DNA of 64,000 nucleotides, from positions 745,955-809,954 of the forward strand of contig NZ_BDUC01000001.1 of NCBI RefSeq assembly GCF_002218085.1. Reading direction: 5' to 3'. A program made the translations under genes and the position numbers. This DNA is from Tolypothrix sp. NIES-4075. GTDB taxonomy: Bacteria > Cyanobacteriota > Cyanobacteriia > Cyanobacteriales > Nostocaceae. Shown here in pieces: positions 9,354 to 20,000 of the stretch (position 1 is its first letter; every line of letters starts with the position of its first letter). The notes under the pieces are model-generated. The model was not told where the DNA came from and ran no database searches. It saw nothing but the letters and a program-made list of their open reading frames with translations.

Positions 9354-12300
9354 TTATTTTGAAATCCGCTGGCGTTGCTTTTTCTTCTCTCTTCGTTTTT
9401 GCCCTCGATCAAAACTGGACTCACCAAGAATATCTTGATTTTCATCACCGCTTAAAATTTCAGCAAGGGAGCTGACGGTAGGACTTTTATAAAGACTGAC
9501 TAAAGGAATTTGAATATTCAATTCTTTCTGCATCTGGGAAATAACCTGGATACTTATCAGAGAATTACCTCCCAAATCAAAAAAGTTGTCATGAATACCT
9601 ACTTTCTCAATTCCGAGGACTTGTTGCCAGATTTCGGCAACTATTTGCTCAACCTCATTGCGAGCTGCAACGTAATTATTCCCTAAATTGGGGCGGGGAT
9701 AGGTTGGTTTGTCAAGATTTGCCGTCGCTAATTTCTCTGACAAAAGTGCTAATTCTTTTCCTCGCAATTGGAAAGAATTGTTCTGTTCAATTAACGATTG
9801 CAGGTCTTTTGTTGACACAACAATCTGAGGTTGTTTAATTCGCAAAATGCGACCAAACGCTTCGACACCCTCTTGAGATAATATTCCTTTTTTAAGACTT
9901 TCTTCACGCCCCTGCTTGATCTGATCTGGCACTGCGGTTTCCACTGCCATCCCTACTTCTTGCCAAGCATCCCAGTTAATTGATACTGTAAATTGACCAG
10001 TGGTAGCATGACGCTGGGCGTACGCATCTAAAAAGGCATTTGCCGCACAATAATCTACCTGTCCAAAATCACCAAGGATGGAACTTATGGATGAACAAAG
10101 CACAAAGAAATCTAGATTGATATTCTTTAAAGCCTCTTCTAATACTAGTGTACCATTAACTTTCGGTGTTAGCACACTGGTGGCTGTATCCGATGTCTTA
10201 AGTTGAACCACGCCGCCACCGGCAATACCCGCTGCGTGGATGACACCATTAATCTGACCAAATTGTTTTAATGCCTGAGCAATTACTGCCTGCATTTGTT
10301 CGGGATTAGCGACATCGGCACTTTGGAGTTGAACCTGTGCCCCCAATTCCTCAAGAGCCAACACTTTCTGGAGTTTGCGGCTTACAGCATCCTGGCTATC
10401 ATGAGTTGCTAGCCATTCGGACCATTGCGATCGCTCGGGTAGCTCCTTTCGTCCGATCAGGATTAACTTAGCTTGTACTGTTTTAGCCAAATATTCAGCT
10501 AATACTAACCCAATTCCACCAAGTCCACCAGTGATTAAGTAAACTCCTCCTTGCTTTAATCTGGTTTTACCTGCAATATTATCGTCTAAATGGATTTTCT
10601 CAAAGGTTTGAACCCAGCGGTGATGCCCACGGTAGGCAACTATGTTTTCACTCGTCTGTACTGTAAATTCCGTTAAAAGGTTATCTATCAGTTGTTGTGT
10701 TGGTGTTTCCGAATCAGGAATCGCAACATCAATGCAACAGCAGGTTAAGTTGGGGTATTCTTGTGGAATCACTTTGCACGGTCCTAACACCGTTGCTTTC
10801 TCAGGACACAACCTCTCCTCGCCAGTGACATCATATATATTGTTGGTGACGACCATCACCTTAATGGGGTCAGTAATATTCTCTTCTCCCACCGCTTGTG
10901 CGAGGAAAAGCAGACTCCTAAAGCCGAGATTTTGAAAATCTTCAAAAAATTGATGCGGTGATTTCGTCAGTTCATCTAGCTTGTTGTTGAGCAGTGTATC
11001 ATTGGGTGTGACGCTCCAAAAGTGGGCGATCGCGTTTGGGTTCAAATCCTGCTTTTGAAGTGCTTGGAACAAGGCATTATAGTCATCTGGTTGTTGAGGA
11101 TTAATGGCGTATGTACGGTCATTGAGTTTGGTAAATTGCTGTCCCATCGTCACGGCGATCGCATCCTGACCCTGTTGTTCAAGTCGTTTTGCGATTTCCT
11201 CTCCGATTCCATAGGCATCTACAAAAACCAACCAGCATAACTTTTGCCCTGCCAGTTCTCCGTTTTGAAAAAGCTCAGGTGGTGTGGATTCTTTCCAACG
11301 AGGAACATAGAACCAGTCGGCAATATTTGGCTTCTTGTGTAATGGTTCTTGTGATACTGTAGCTTCAGATGAGGGATTTGGCTTAATCCAGTAAGGCTGG
11401 CGTTCAAAAGGATATGTCGGTAGGGGGATGCGATGGCGTTGTTCATGGGTGTAAAAACTAGACCAATCGATTTCAACCCCCAATAACCAGAGCCGACCCA
11501 AAGTGTTAAGTAAAAATGCTACATCTGACTGTTGCTCCTGTGGATGACGCATTGAGGTCAGTACCGCCAATTTTTCTGTTTGATGCTGAAGAGCAAAAGT
11601 ACTTAATGTCCGCCCAGGTCCAATTTCCAGTAAAATGCGCTCATGTGTTTGAACTAACTGAGCGATTCCTTCATTAAAATGTACTGGCTGTCGTAAATGC
11701 CTTGCCCAATAGTTGGGGTCTGTTGCTTCTGTTGCGGTAATCCAAGTTCCACTGACATTGGACACAAACGGAATTTGGGGGGGATTGAGTTTGACGAGTT
11801 GTAACAACTGGGTGAATGGCTGAATGATGGGTTCCATCATTTGAGAATGAAAAGCATGACTCGTATGCAGTTGCCGACATGCTACACCTTTTTCTTGTAG
11901 CTGCTGTTGCAATTGTTCTACAGCTGACAAGGAACCTGACACCACACAGTAGGAAGGTGCATTGCTTGCTGCTAAAGACAGTTCCCTTGTCAGCAAAGGT
12001 TTCACCTCTTGTTTGGGAAGTTGAACTGAGAGCATTCCCCCTTGAGGTAACTGCTGCATCAGTTTTCCTCGCTTCGCTACTAGTGCTAAAGCATCGTCAA
12101 GCGAGAAAACTCCAGCCACCGTAGCAGCTACGTACTCTCCAATGCTGTGACCAATCATCGCTTCCGGATGCACACCCCATGCGATCCACAACTGAGCAAG
12201 AGCGTACTCAATTACAAACAGCGCTGGCTGGGTAATAGCAGTTTGTAGCAGATGCTGTGCGGCTTGTTGAGTTTGTTCTTCATTGGGATAAAGTACAGTA

Positions 12301-14036
12301 CGCAAATCCATTCCGATGTGAGGTTTGAGCAATTGACTACAGTAATCCACTTGCTCTCTAAAAATAGGCTCACTTTCGTAGAGTTCCCTGCCCATATTAA
12401 CGTACTGCGCTCCCTGCCCGGAAAACATAAACACTACAGGTCGAGCTTTGGTTTCTATGAAGCTTGTAAAAACTTGTTTTGGATCTAGGGGATTAAGTGC
12501 GATCGCTACCTCGTTAATATCTTGGCAAACCAGCATCCGTCGATGGTCGAAACCCTGGCGACCGATGCTTTGCGTGTAAGCAACATCAGCGAGGTTAATT
12601 TCAGGATGCTGTTTTAAGTGTTTGGCTAGATTTGCAGTTGCAGTATCAAGTGCAGAGTCGGTTTTGGCTGAGAGAACCAGCAACTGCCAAGGTCTAGATT
12701 TTCCAGAAGACTCAATAATAGGGGCTTCTTCTAAGATGACATGGGCATTAGTGCCGCCGATGCCAAAAGAACTGACCCCAGCTCTGCGCTTAGTTTCGTC
12801 GGTTTTCCATTCGCGCAGAGTCGTGTTGACGTAAAAGGGACTATTGGCAAAATCAATCTTGGGATTGGGCTTTTCAAAGTGTAGCGTCGGTGGCAGCAAC
12901 TTGTGTTTAAGCGCTAGGACTGTTTTGATCAGACCCGTTACACCAGCAGCAGCATCTAAATGTCCAACATTTGTTTTCACCGAACCGATCGCACAGAAAC
13001 CCTTCTTTTGGGTTGTACCACGAAAAGCTTGTGTCAGCGCGGCGATTTCAATCGGGTCTCCCAGAACTGTTCCGGTTCCGTGGGCTTCTATATAAGTGAT
13101 TGTTTCAGCCTCAATGCCAGCGATCGCCTGAGCCTCTGAAATCACTGCTGATTGACCTTCCACACTAGGAGCAGTATAACCAACTTTTGACGAACCGTCG
13201 TTATTGATAGCTGAACCTTTTATGATTGCATGGATGCAGTCTCCATCAGCAACGGCATCCGATAGGCGTTTCAGAAGGACAATTCCTACACCGTTGCCGC
13301 CAACAGTTCCCTGAGCTTGGGCATCAAAAGCTCGGCAGTGTCCATCGGGAGAAAAAATCATGCCTTCTTGATACAAATAACCTGCCTTTTCTGTAAGGCA
13401 GATTGAAACACCACCAGCTATTACCATGTCACACTGGTAATTCAGCAAGCTTTGGCATCCCATTTGAACAGCCACTAATGACGTAGAGCAGGCAGTGCTA
13501 ACGTTAACACTCGGTCCTTTGAGGTTCAGCTTGTAAGAGACTCGCGTAGGCACAAAGTCTTTATCATTGCTAATAAAAATTTGATAGGTGCCCACCGATT
13601 CGATTTGGTCGCGGTTTGAGACTAAGTTATGGAGCAAGTAGGTATTCAAACCTGCACCAGCGTAAACCCCAATTTGACCATTGTATGTTTGGGAGTTGTA
13701 ACCAGCATTTTCAAGAACCTCCCAAGCACACTCCAAAAATAGGCGGTGTTGGGGGTCCATAACTTCAGCTTCCTTAGGTGTAAAGCCGAAGAATGACGCA
13801 TCAAACATCTCTACGTCTGACAACAAAGCATTTGCTTTGACATAGTTTTGGTCATTCAGTAAAGCTGGGTCTATGCTTGAAGCTTCTAATTCCTCATCAG
13901 TGAAAAATGAAATGGACTCCACACCGTCGCGTAGATTTTGCCAAAACTCATTAACATTTTTGGCTCCCGGAAAACGACCAGCCATGCCAATTATAGCTAT
14001 AGGTTCCAAACCATCTTGTGTTTCCCAGTTATCCAT
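9354..14036 (-). CDS. Type I polyketide synthase module, KS-AT-KR-carrier
   Basis: The protein (1560 aa) accepts the peptidyl chain from the three-module NRPS and adds one malonyl unit, leaving a hydroxyl. Domains are KS (about 12-440, T-A-C-S-T-S nucleophile), AT (GHSIGEY, HAFH malonyl signature), KR (TGGLGGIG, Y-C-A-A-N) and a carrier (GGNSL near 1490). The N-terminal head before the KS is short and acidic, while the preceding NRPS ends in a basic tail, a likely docking pair. Its own C-terminal tail is also strongly basic (RREKKKQRQR) and faces the acidic head of the next PKS. The start overlaps the NRPS stop by eight bases, with AAGGAAG upstream. DNA patches around 12390-12560 are nearly identical to 7690-7860 in the neighbour, suggesting conversion between the two genes. 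Confidence 0.95.
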   Translation of the reverse strand: MDNWETQDGLEPIAIIGMAGRFPGAKNVNEFWQNLRDGVESISFFTDEELEASSIDPALLNDQNYVKANALLSDVEMFDASFFGFTPKEAEVMDPQHRLFLECAWEVLENAGYNSQTYNGQIGVYAGAGLNTYLLHNLVSNRDQIESVGTYQIFISNDKDFVPTRVSYKLNLKGPSVNVSTACSTSLVAVQMGCQSLLNYQCDMVIAGGVSICLTEKAGYLYQEGMIFSPDGHCRAFDAQAQGTVGGNGVGIVLLKRLSDAVADGDCIHAIIKGSAINNDGSSKVGYTAPSVEGQSAVISEAQAIAGIEAETITYIEAHGTGTVLGDPIEIAALTQAFRGTTQKKGFCAIGSVKTNVGHLDAAAGVTGLIKTVLALKHKLLPPTLHFEKPNPKIDFANSPFYVNTTLREWKTDETKRRAGVSSFGIGGTNAHVILEEAPIIESSGKSRPWQLLVLSAKTDSALDTATANLAKHLKQHPEINLADVAYTQSIGRQGFDHRRMLVCQDINEVAIALNPLDPKQVFTSFIETKARPVVFMFSGQGAQYVNMGRELYESEPIFREQVDYCSQLLKPHIGMDLRTVLYPNEEQTQQAAQHLLQTAITQPALFVIEYALAQLWIAWGVHPEAMIGHSIGEYVAATVAGVFSLDDALALVAKRGKLMQQLPQGGMLSVQLPKQEVKPLLTRELSLAASNAPSYCVVSGSLSAVEQLQQQLQEKGVACRQLHTSHAFHSQMMEPIIQPFTQLLQLVKLNPPQIPFVSNVSGTWITATEATDPNYWARHLRQPVHFNEGIAQLVQTHERILLEIGPGRTLSTFALQHQTEKLAVLTSMRHPQEQQSDVAFLLNTLGRLWLLGVEIDWSSFYTHEQRHRIPLPTYPFERQPYWIKPNPSSEATVSQEPLHKKPNIADWFYVPRWKESTPPELFQNGELAGQKLCWLVFVDAYGIGEEIAKRLEQQGQDAIAVTMGQQFTKLNDRTYAINPQQPDDYNALFQALQKQDLNPNAIAHFWSVTPNDTLLNNKLDELTKSPHQFFEDFQNLGFRSLLFLAQAVGEENITDPIKVMVVTNNIYDVTGEERLCPEKATVLGPCKVIPQEYPNLTCCCIDVAIPDSETPTQQLIDNLLTEFTVQTSENIVAYRGHHRWVQTFEKIHLDDNIAGKTRLKQGGVYLITGGLGGIGLVLAEYLAKTVQAKLILIGRKELPERSQWSEWLATHDSQDAVSRKLQKVLALEELGAQVQLQSADVANPEQMQAVIAQALKQFGQINGVIHAAGIAGGGVVQLKTSDTATSVLTPKVNGTLVLEEALKNINLDFFVLCSSISSILGDFGQVDYCAANAFLDAYAQRHATTGQFTVSINWDAWQEVGMAVETAVPDQIKQGREESLKKGILSQEGVEAFGRILRIKQPQIVVSTKDLQSLIEQNNSFQLRGKELALLSEKLATANLDKPTYPRPNLGNNYVAARNEVEQIVAEIWQQVLGIEKVGIHDNFFDLGGNSLISIQVISQMQKELNIQIPLVSLYKSPTVSSLAEILSGDENQDILGESSFDRGQKRREKKKQRQRISK

Positions 14037-17000
14037 TGGTTTTCTTCCTTTGTTTCATAAGTGGTCGTCGTTTTAGAGCTTCTATTTGCTTGCTGGCACG
14101 GTCATTAATTTTCTGCAAAGTAGGTGTTTCCACATCATGTTTCTGGCTGAGATATTGTGCCAAAGAACTTATGCTTGGATATTTAAACAAGTCAACTACT
14201 GAGATTTCCCTATTGATGTTTTCTAGTAACTTCTGATGAAGTTTGTTATGAACTTGGATGATCAAGAGTGAATGACCACCAACTTCAAAGAAATTGTCGT
14301 GGACACCTACTTTTTCTAAATTCAGCACCTCTTGCCATACAGCAGAAATGAGTCGCTCTACCTCGTTTCGGGGTGCAACGTACGCTTCCACCTCTAGTCT
14401 AGTCTGGTCGGGATCTGGTAGTGCCTTGCGGTCAACTTTGCCATTAGGTGTGAGTGGCAGGGTATCAAGCAGCACAAAAGAAGTTGGCACCATGTAATCG
14501 GGCAGTTGCTGTTTGAGGAACGATCGCAACTCACTGATTTCTGGTGCTGCCTCACTCACAGGTAGCAGATAGGCAACTAAGCGCTTATCACCCGCAATTT
14601 CTTTGGCAATGACAACGGCTTGTTGCACAGTTGGGTGTTGGCTCAAAAGTGCCTCAATTTCGCCCAATTCGATCCGGAAGCCCCGCACCTTCACTTGGTA
14701 GTCAATGCGTCCGAGATACTCAATGTTGCCATCTATTAAATAGCGGACTAAATCTCCAGTTTTGTATAATCTTTGACCAGCATTTCCAAACGGGTTGGGA
14801 ATGAACTTATCGGCAGTTAGCTCTGGTCGGTTGAGGTAGCCCCGCGCCAAGCCATCGCCACCGATGTGCAATTCACCCGGTACGCCTACTGGTACTGGTT
14901 GCAGATTGGCATCGAGGATGTAAAATTGGGTGTTGGCGATCGCCCCTCCTATGGACACCGACCCGGAACTGGGCTGTACTTGAGACACCGCTGACCAAAT
15001 GGTGGTCTCTGTCGGACCGTACATATTCCACAAGCTATGGGTACGCTCAAGTAATTGCGCTGCCAGTTCGCGATCGAGAGCTTCACCACCGCAGAGCATT
15101 TTTAATTGTGGGTTGCCCAAAAAGCCTGCTGACATCAGCATTCGCCAAGTGGCGGGCGTACCTTGCATCACCGTGGCGCTTGCTGCCGCCAAGGCAGTGC
15201 TTTGACCGCCGTCGGCAATCATATCGCGGTTGAGGACGACCCGTGCGCCTAAGCTTAACGGTCCGAACAACTCCAACGCGGCAATGTCAAAGGTAATAGT
15301 CGTCACCGCCACTAGCACATCTTCGGACACCAGACCCGGTTTGTGGGACATTGAACTTAAGAAATTCACCACGGCACTGTGGCGAATTTGCACTCCTTTG
15401 GGTCGTCCGGTGGAACCACTAGTGTAAATGGCATAAGCCAAGTTCTCGCCGCTGACGTTGCTGTTGGGGTTGGATGAGTTGTACTCATTGGGCGAATATG
15501 AGTCCAAGTAGACAATATGCCCATGCACGTCGGCGATCGGGTCTGCTAAGTGTTGTTGTGTCAGTAGCACTTCTACACGGGCATCTTCCAGGATATACGC
15601 CAATCGTTCTCTTGGGTAGATCGGGTCGAGAGGCACATATGCGCCACCCGCTTTTAGAATTGCCAGCAGTCCCACTAACATATCAGTTGAGCGTTCTGCA
15701 CAAATGGCGACTAAGATTTCAGGTCCGACACCCAATGAAACTAGGTGATGTGCTAGTTGGTTGGCTTTGGCGTTTAACTCGCGGTATGTGAGTTGTTCCG
15801 AATCAAACACAACTGCCACAGCATCCGGTGTTTTCTCGACTTGTTGCTCAAATAAGGAATGCAGGCACAAATATTTGGGGTAGTCGGCTTGGGTGTTGTT
15901 CCACTCCCGTAATATCTGGTGTTGTTCGCTGGCAGTTAGCAGTGGTAGGTCTGATAGTTTTTGCTGTGGATTGACAACGACTGCTTCTAGTAAAGTTTGA
16001 TAATGCCCTACCATCCGCTCAATTGTGGCGGCATCAAACAAGTCAGTGTTGTATTCAAAAAAGCCGCTTAATCCAGCGCTTGTGTTCTCCAGAACTAAAG
16101 TTAAATCAAACTTGGCTGTAGAACTTTCGATTGGCAACGCACAGAGCGTTAAGTCGGTCAGTTCCAACTCAGGCATCGGTGCATTTTGCAGCACAAACAT
16201 CACTTGGAACAGTGGTGTATAGCTTAAAGAACGCTGCGGTTGCAATTGCTCGACTAACTGCTCAAAGGGTAGGTCTTGATGTGCGTAAGCACCAAGTGCC
16301 ACTTCCCGCATTTGCAACAGGAAATCGCTAAAACTGGGGTTGCCAGATAAATTGCTCCGCAGCACTAAAGTGTTGACAAATAAACCAATTAACCCTTCTA
16401 TTTCACTGCGATTGCGGTTGGCAATTGGTGTGCCAACGCAGATATCAGTTTGCCCGCTGTAACGACTCAGCAATGTTTGGAACGCTGCTAAGAGTGTCAT
16501 GAACAGCGTCACTTCTTGTTTCTGGCTGAAGGCAGTTAGCGCTGCACTCAGTTGAGAGGAGAGTGAGAATGTCTGTGTTGCCCCCTTGTAAGTTTGAATC
16601 GCAGGTCGCGGTCGGTCGGTGGGCAGTTCCAACAAAGCCGGAACACCCGCAAGTTGTTGCTGCCAGTATGTCAATTGCTGTGCCAGCACTTCTTGTTGCA
16701 ACCACTGCTGCTGCCAGACAGCAAAATCAGCGTACTGTATGGGCAACTCTGGTAGCGCAATTGGCATTTCGTTGCACCCAGCTTGATAGACTGCTGCTAT
16801 CTCCCGAATAAGTACGCCGATTGACCACCCATCTGAAACTATGTGGTGCATCACCAACACGAGGACGTGTTCTTTTTCTGTAAGCTGGAACAAACTAGCC
16901 CGCATTAACACATCGCTTGCCAAGTCAAACGGTTGCGCTGCTTCTTCAATGATTAATTGTCGGCAAGTGATTTCCCGCCCTGTGGGTTCTAGCTGTTGCA

Positions 17001-20000
17001 AGTCGTAGACTGCTAGTGGTAAGGTCGAGCTGCTGGCAATCACTTGCATTGGTTGCCCATTTACCTGAATAAAGTTGGTGCGTAGGGCTTCGTGGCGGTT
17101 GATGATCTGATTGAGACTTTGCTCAAGGGCAGCGACATTGAGCTGACCTTGAAAACGCATCGCCACTGGAATGTTGTAAAAGCCGCTTTCCGGCTCAAAC
17201 TGCTGTAGGAACCACAAGCGCTGTTGAGCAAACGACACTGGCATTTCAGGTTGCCGTGGGACTCTGACAATTGGTGTTTGTCTTTGTTGTCCAGTTTGTC
17301 CAACAGTTGCAATGTAGTCAGCTAAGGCGGCAACAGTCGGTAACTCAAACAAGCTACGCAATGGTAATTCCACGGAGAATGTGCTTTGCAAGCGCGACAT
17401 CAGTTGCGTTGCCAGTAAGGAATGTCCTCCCAAGGTAAAGAAGTTGTCATGGACACCTACACGCTCTACACCCAGCAGCGATGCCCAAATATTGGCGAGC
17501 ATTTCTTCAATGGGTGTTCTGGGAGCAACGAAGTTGTGTGATTCAAGTTGGACTGAGGGATCTGGTAGTGCCTTGCGGTCAACTTTGCCATTGGGTGTGA
17601 GTGGCAGGGTATCAAGCAGCACAAAAGAAGTTGGCACCATGTAATCGGGCAGTTGCTGTTTGAGGAACGATCGCAACTCACTGATTTCTGGTGCTGCCTC
17701 ACTCACAGGTAGCAGATAGGCAACTAAGCGCTTATCACCCGCAATTTCTTTGGCAATGACAACGGCTTGTTGCACAGTTGGGTGTTGGCTCAAAAGTGCC
17801 TCAATTTCGCCCAATTCGATCCGGAAGCCCCGCACCTTCACTTGGTAGTCAATGCGTCCGAGATACTCAATGTTGCCATCTATTAAATAGCGGACTAAAT
17901 CTCCAGTTTTGTATAATCTTTGACCAGCATTTCCAAACGGGTTGGGAATGAACTTATCGGCAGTTAGCTCTGGTCGGTTGAGGTAGCCCCGCGCCAAGCC
18001 ATCGCCACCGATGTGCAATTCACCCGGTACGCCTACTGGTACTGGTTGCAGATTGGCATCGAGGATGTAAAATTGGGTGTTGGCGATCGCCCCTCCTATG
18101 GACACCGACCCGGAACTGGGCTGTACTTGAGACACCGCTGACCAAATGGTGGTCTCTGTCGGACCGTACATATTCCACAAGGTATGGGTACGCTCAAGTA
18201 ATTGCGCTGCCAGTTCGCGATCGAGTGCTTCACCACCGCAGAGCATTTTTAATTGCGGGTTGCCAAGGAAGCCGACTTGAAGGAGCGTTCGCCAAGTAGC
18301 TGGTGTGCCTTGCATCACTGTGGCGCTTGATGTCGCTAAGGCGGCAGTGCTTTGACCACCATCGGCAATCAGATCGGGGGTGAGGACGAGGCGTGCGCCT
18401 CTGCTCAATGGTAAGAACAACTCCAACACGGCAATGTCAAAGGTAATAGTCGTCACCGCCACCAGCACATCTTCGGACACCAGACCCGGTTTGTGGGACA
18501 TTGAACTTAAGAAATTCACCACGGCGCTGTGGCGAATTTGCACTCCTTTGGGTCGTCCGGTGGAGCCACTTGTGTAGATGGCATAAGCCAGGTTCTCGGC
18601 GCAGACATTGCTGTTGGGGTTGGATGAACTTTGGGATATGGGCCAATCTGAGTCCAAGTAAACAACACGCCCATGTACATCCGGCAGTTTGTCCGCCACC
18701 GCCTGTTGTGTGAGCAGTACTGAGGCACAGGAGTCTTCCAGGATATACGCCAATCGCTCCGGTGGGTAGATCGGGTCGAGGGGTACATATGCACCTCCCG
18801 CCTTCAGGATTGCCAGCAGTCCCACTAACATATCAGTTGAGCGTTCTGCACAAATGGCGACCAAGATTTCCGGTCCGACACCCAATGAAACTAGGTGATG
18901 TGCTAGTTGGTTGGCTTTGGCGTTTAACTCGCGGTATGTGAGTTGTTCCGAATCAAACACAACTGCCACAGCATCCGGTGTCTTCTCGACTTGTTGCTCA
19001 AATAAGGAATGCAGGCACAAATATTTGGGGTAGTCGGCTTGGGTGTTGTTCCACTCCCGTAATATCTGGTGTTGTTCGGTGGCAGTTAGCAATGGTAGGT
19101 CTGATAGCTTTTGCTGTGGATTGACAACAATTGCTTCTAGTAAAGTTTGATAATGTCCTACCATCCGCTCAATTGTGGCGGCATCAAACAAGTCAGTGTT
19201 GTATTCGATTGACCCGTTGAATCCTCGCTCCGTGTTTTCTAGCGATAAAGTCAAATCAAACTTGGCTGTCGAGCTTTGAAGTGGCAATGGTACGAGCGTT
19301 AAGTCAGGAAGTTCCAACTCAGGCATCGGTGCATTTTGCAGCACAAACATCACTTGGAACAGTGGTGTGTGGCTTAAAGAACGCTCTGGCTGCAATTGTT
19401 CGACTAACTGTTCAAAGGGCAGGTCTTGATGAGCGTAAGCTCCCAGTGCTACTTCCCGTACTTGCGACACTAAATCAGCAAAACTGGGATTGTTTGACAG
19501 ATTACTGCGGAGTACTAAAGTGTTGACAAATAACCCAATTAACCCTTCTATTTCACTGCGATTGCGGTTGGCAATTGGTGTGCCAACGCAGATATCAGTT
19601 TGCCCGCTGTAACGATACAGTAATGTTTGAAACGCTGCTAAGAGCGTCATGAACAGGGTAACTCCCAGTCGCTGGCTCAAGGCAAACAGTGCCTCGCTGT
19701 GTTCAACAGAGATGGCGAATTCGAGAGTAGCCCCCCTGTAGGTTTGAATCGCTGGTCGCGGTCGGTCAGTTGGTAGTTCCAACAAAGCCGCAGCACCCGC
19801 CAGTTGTTCCTTCCAGTATGTTAGTTGGGACTCAAGTACCTCCCCTTGCAACCACTGCTGCTGCCAATGAGCAAAGTCGGCATACTGAATCGGCAACTCT
19901 GGCAGTGCAATTGGCGTAGAGTTGCACTCCGCTTGGTAGACTGCTGCTAGCTCTCGCACAAGTACGCCGATTGACCAACCATCTGATACTATATGATGCA

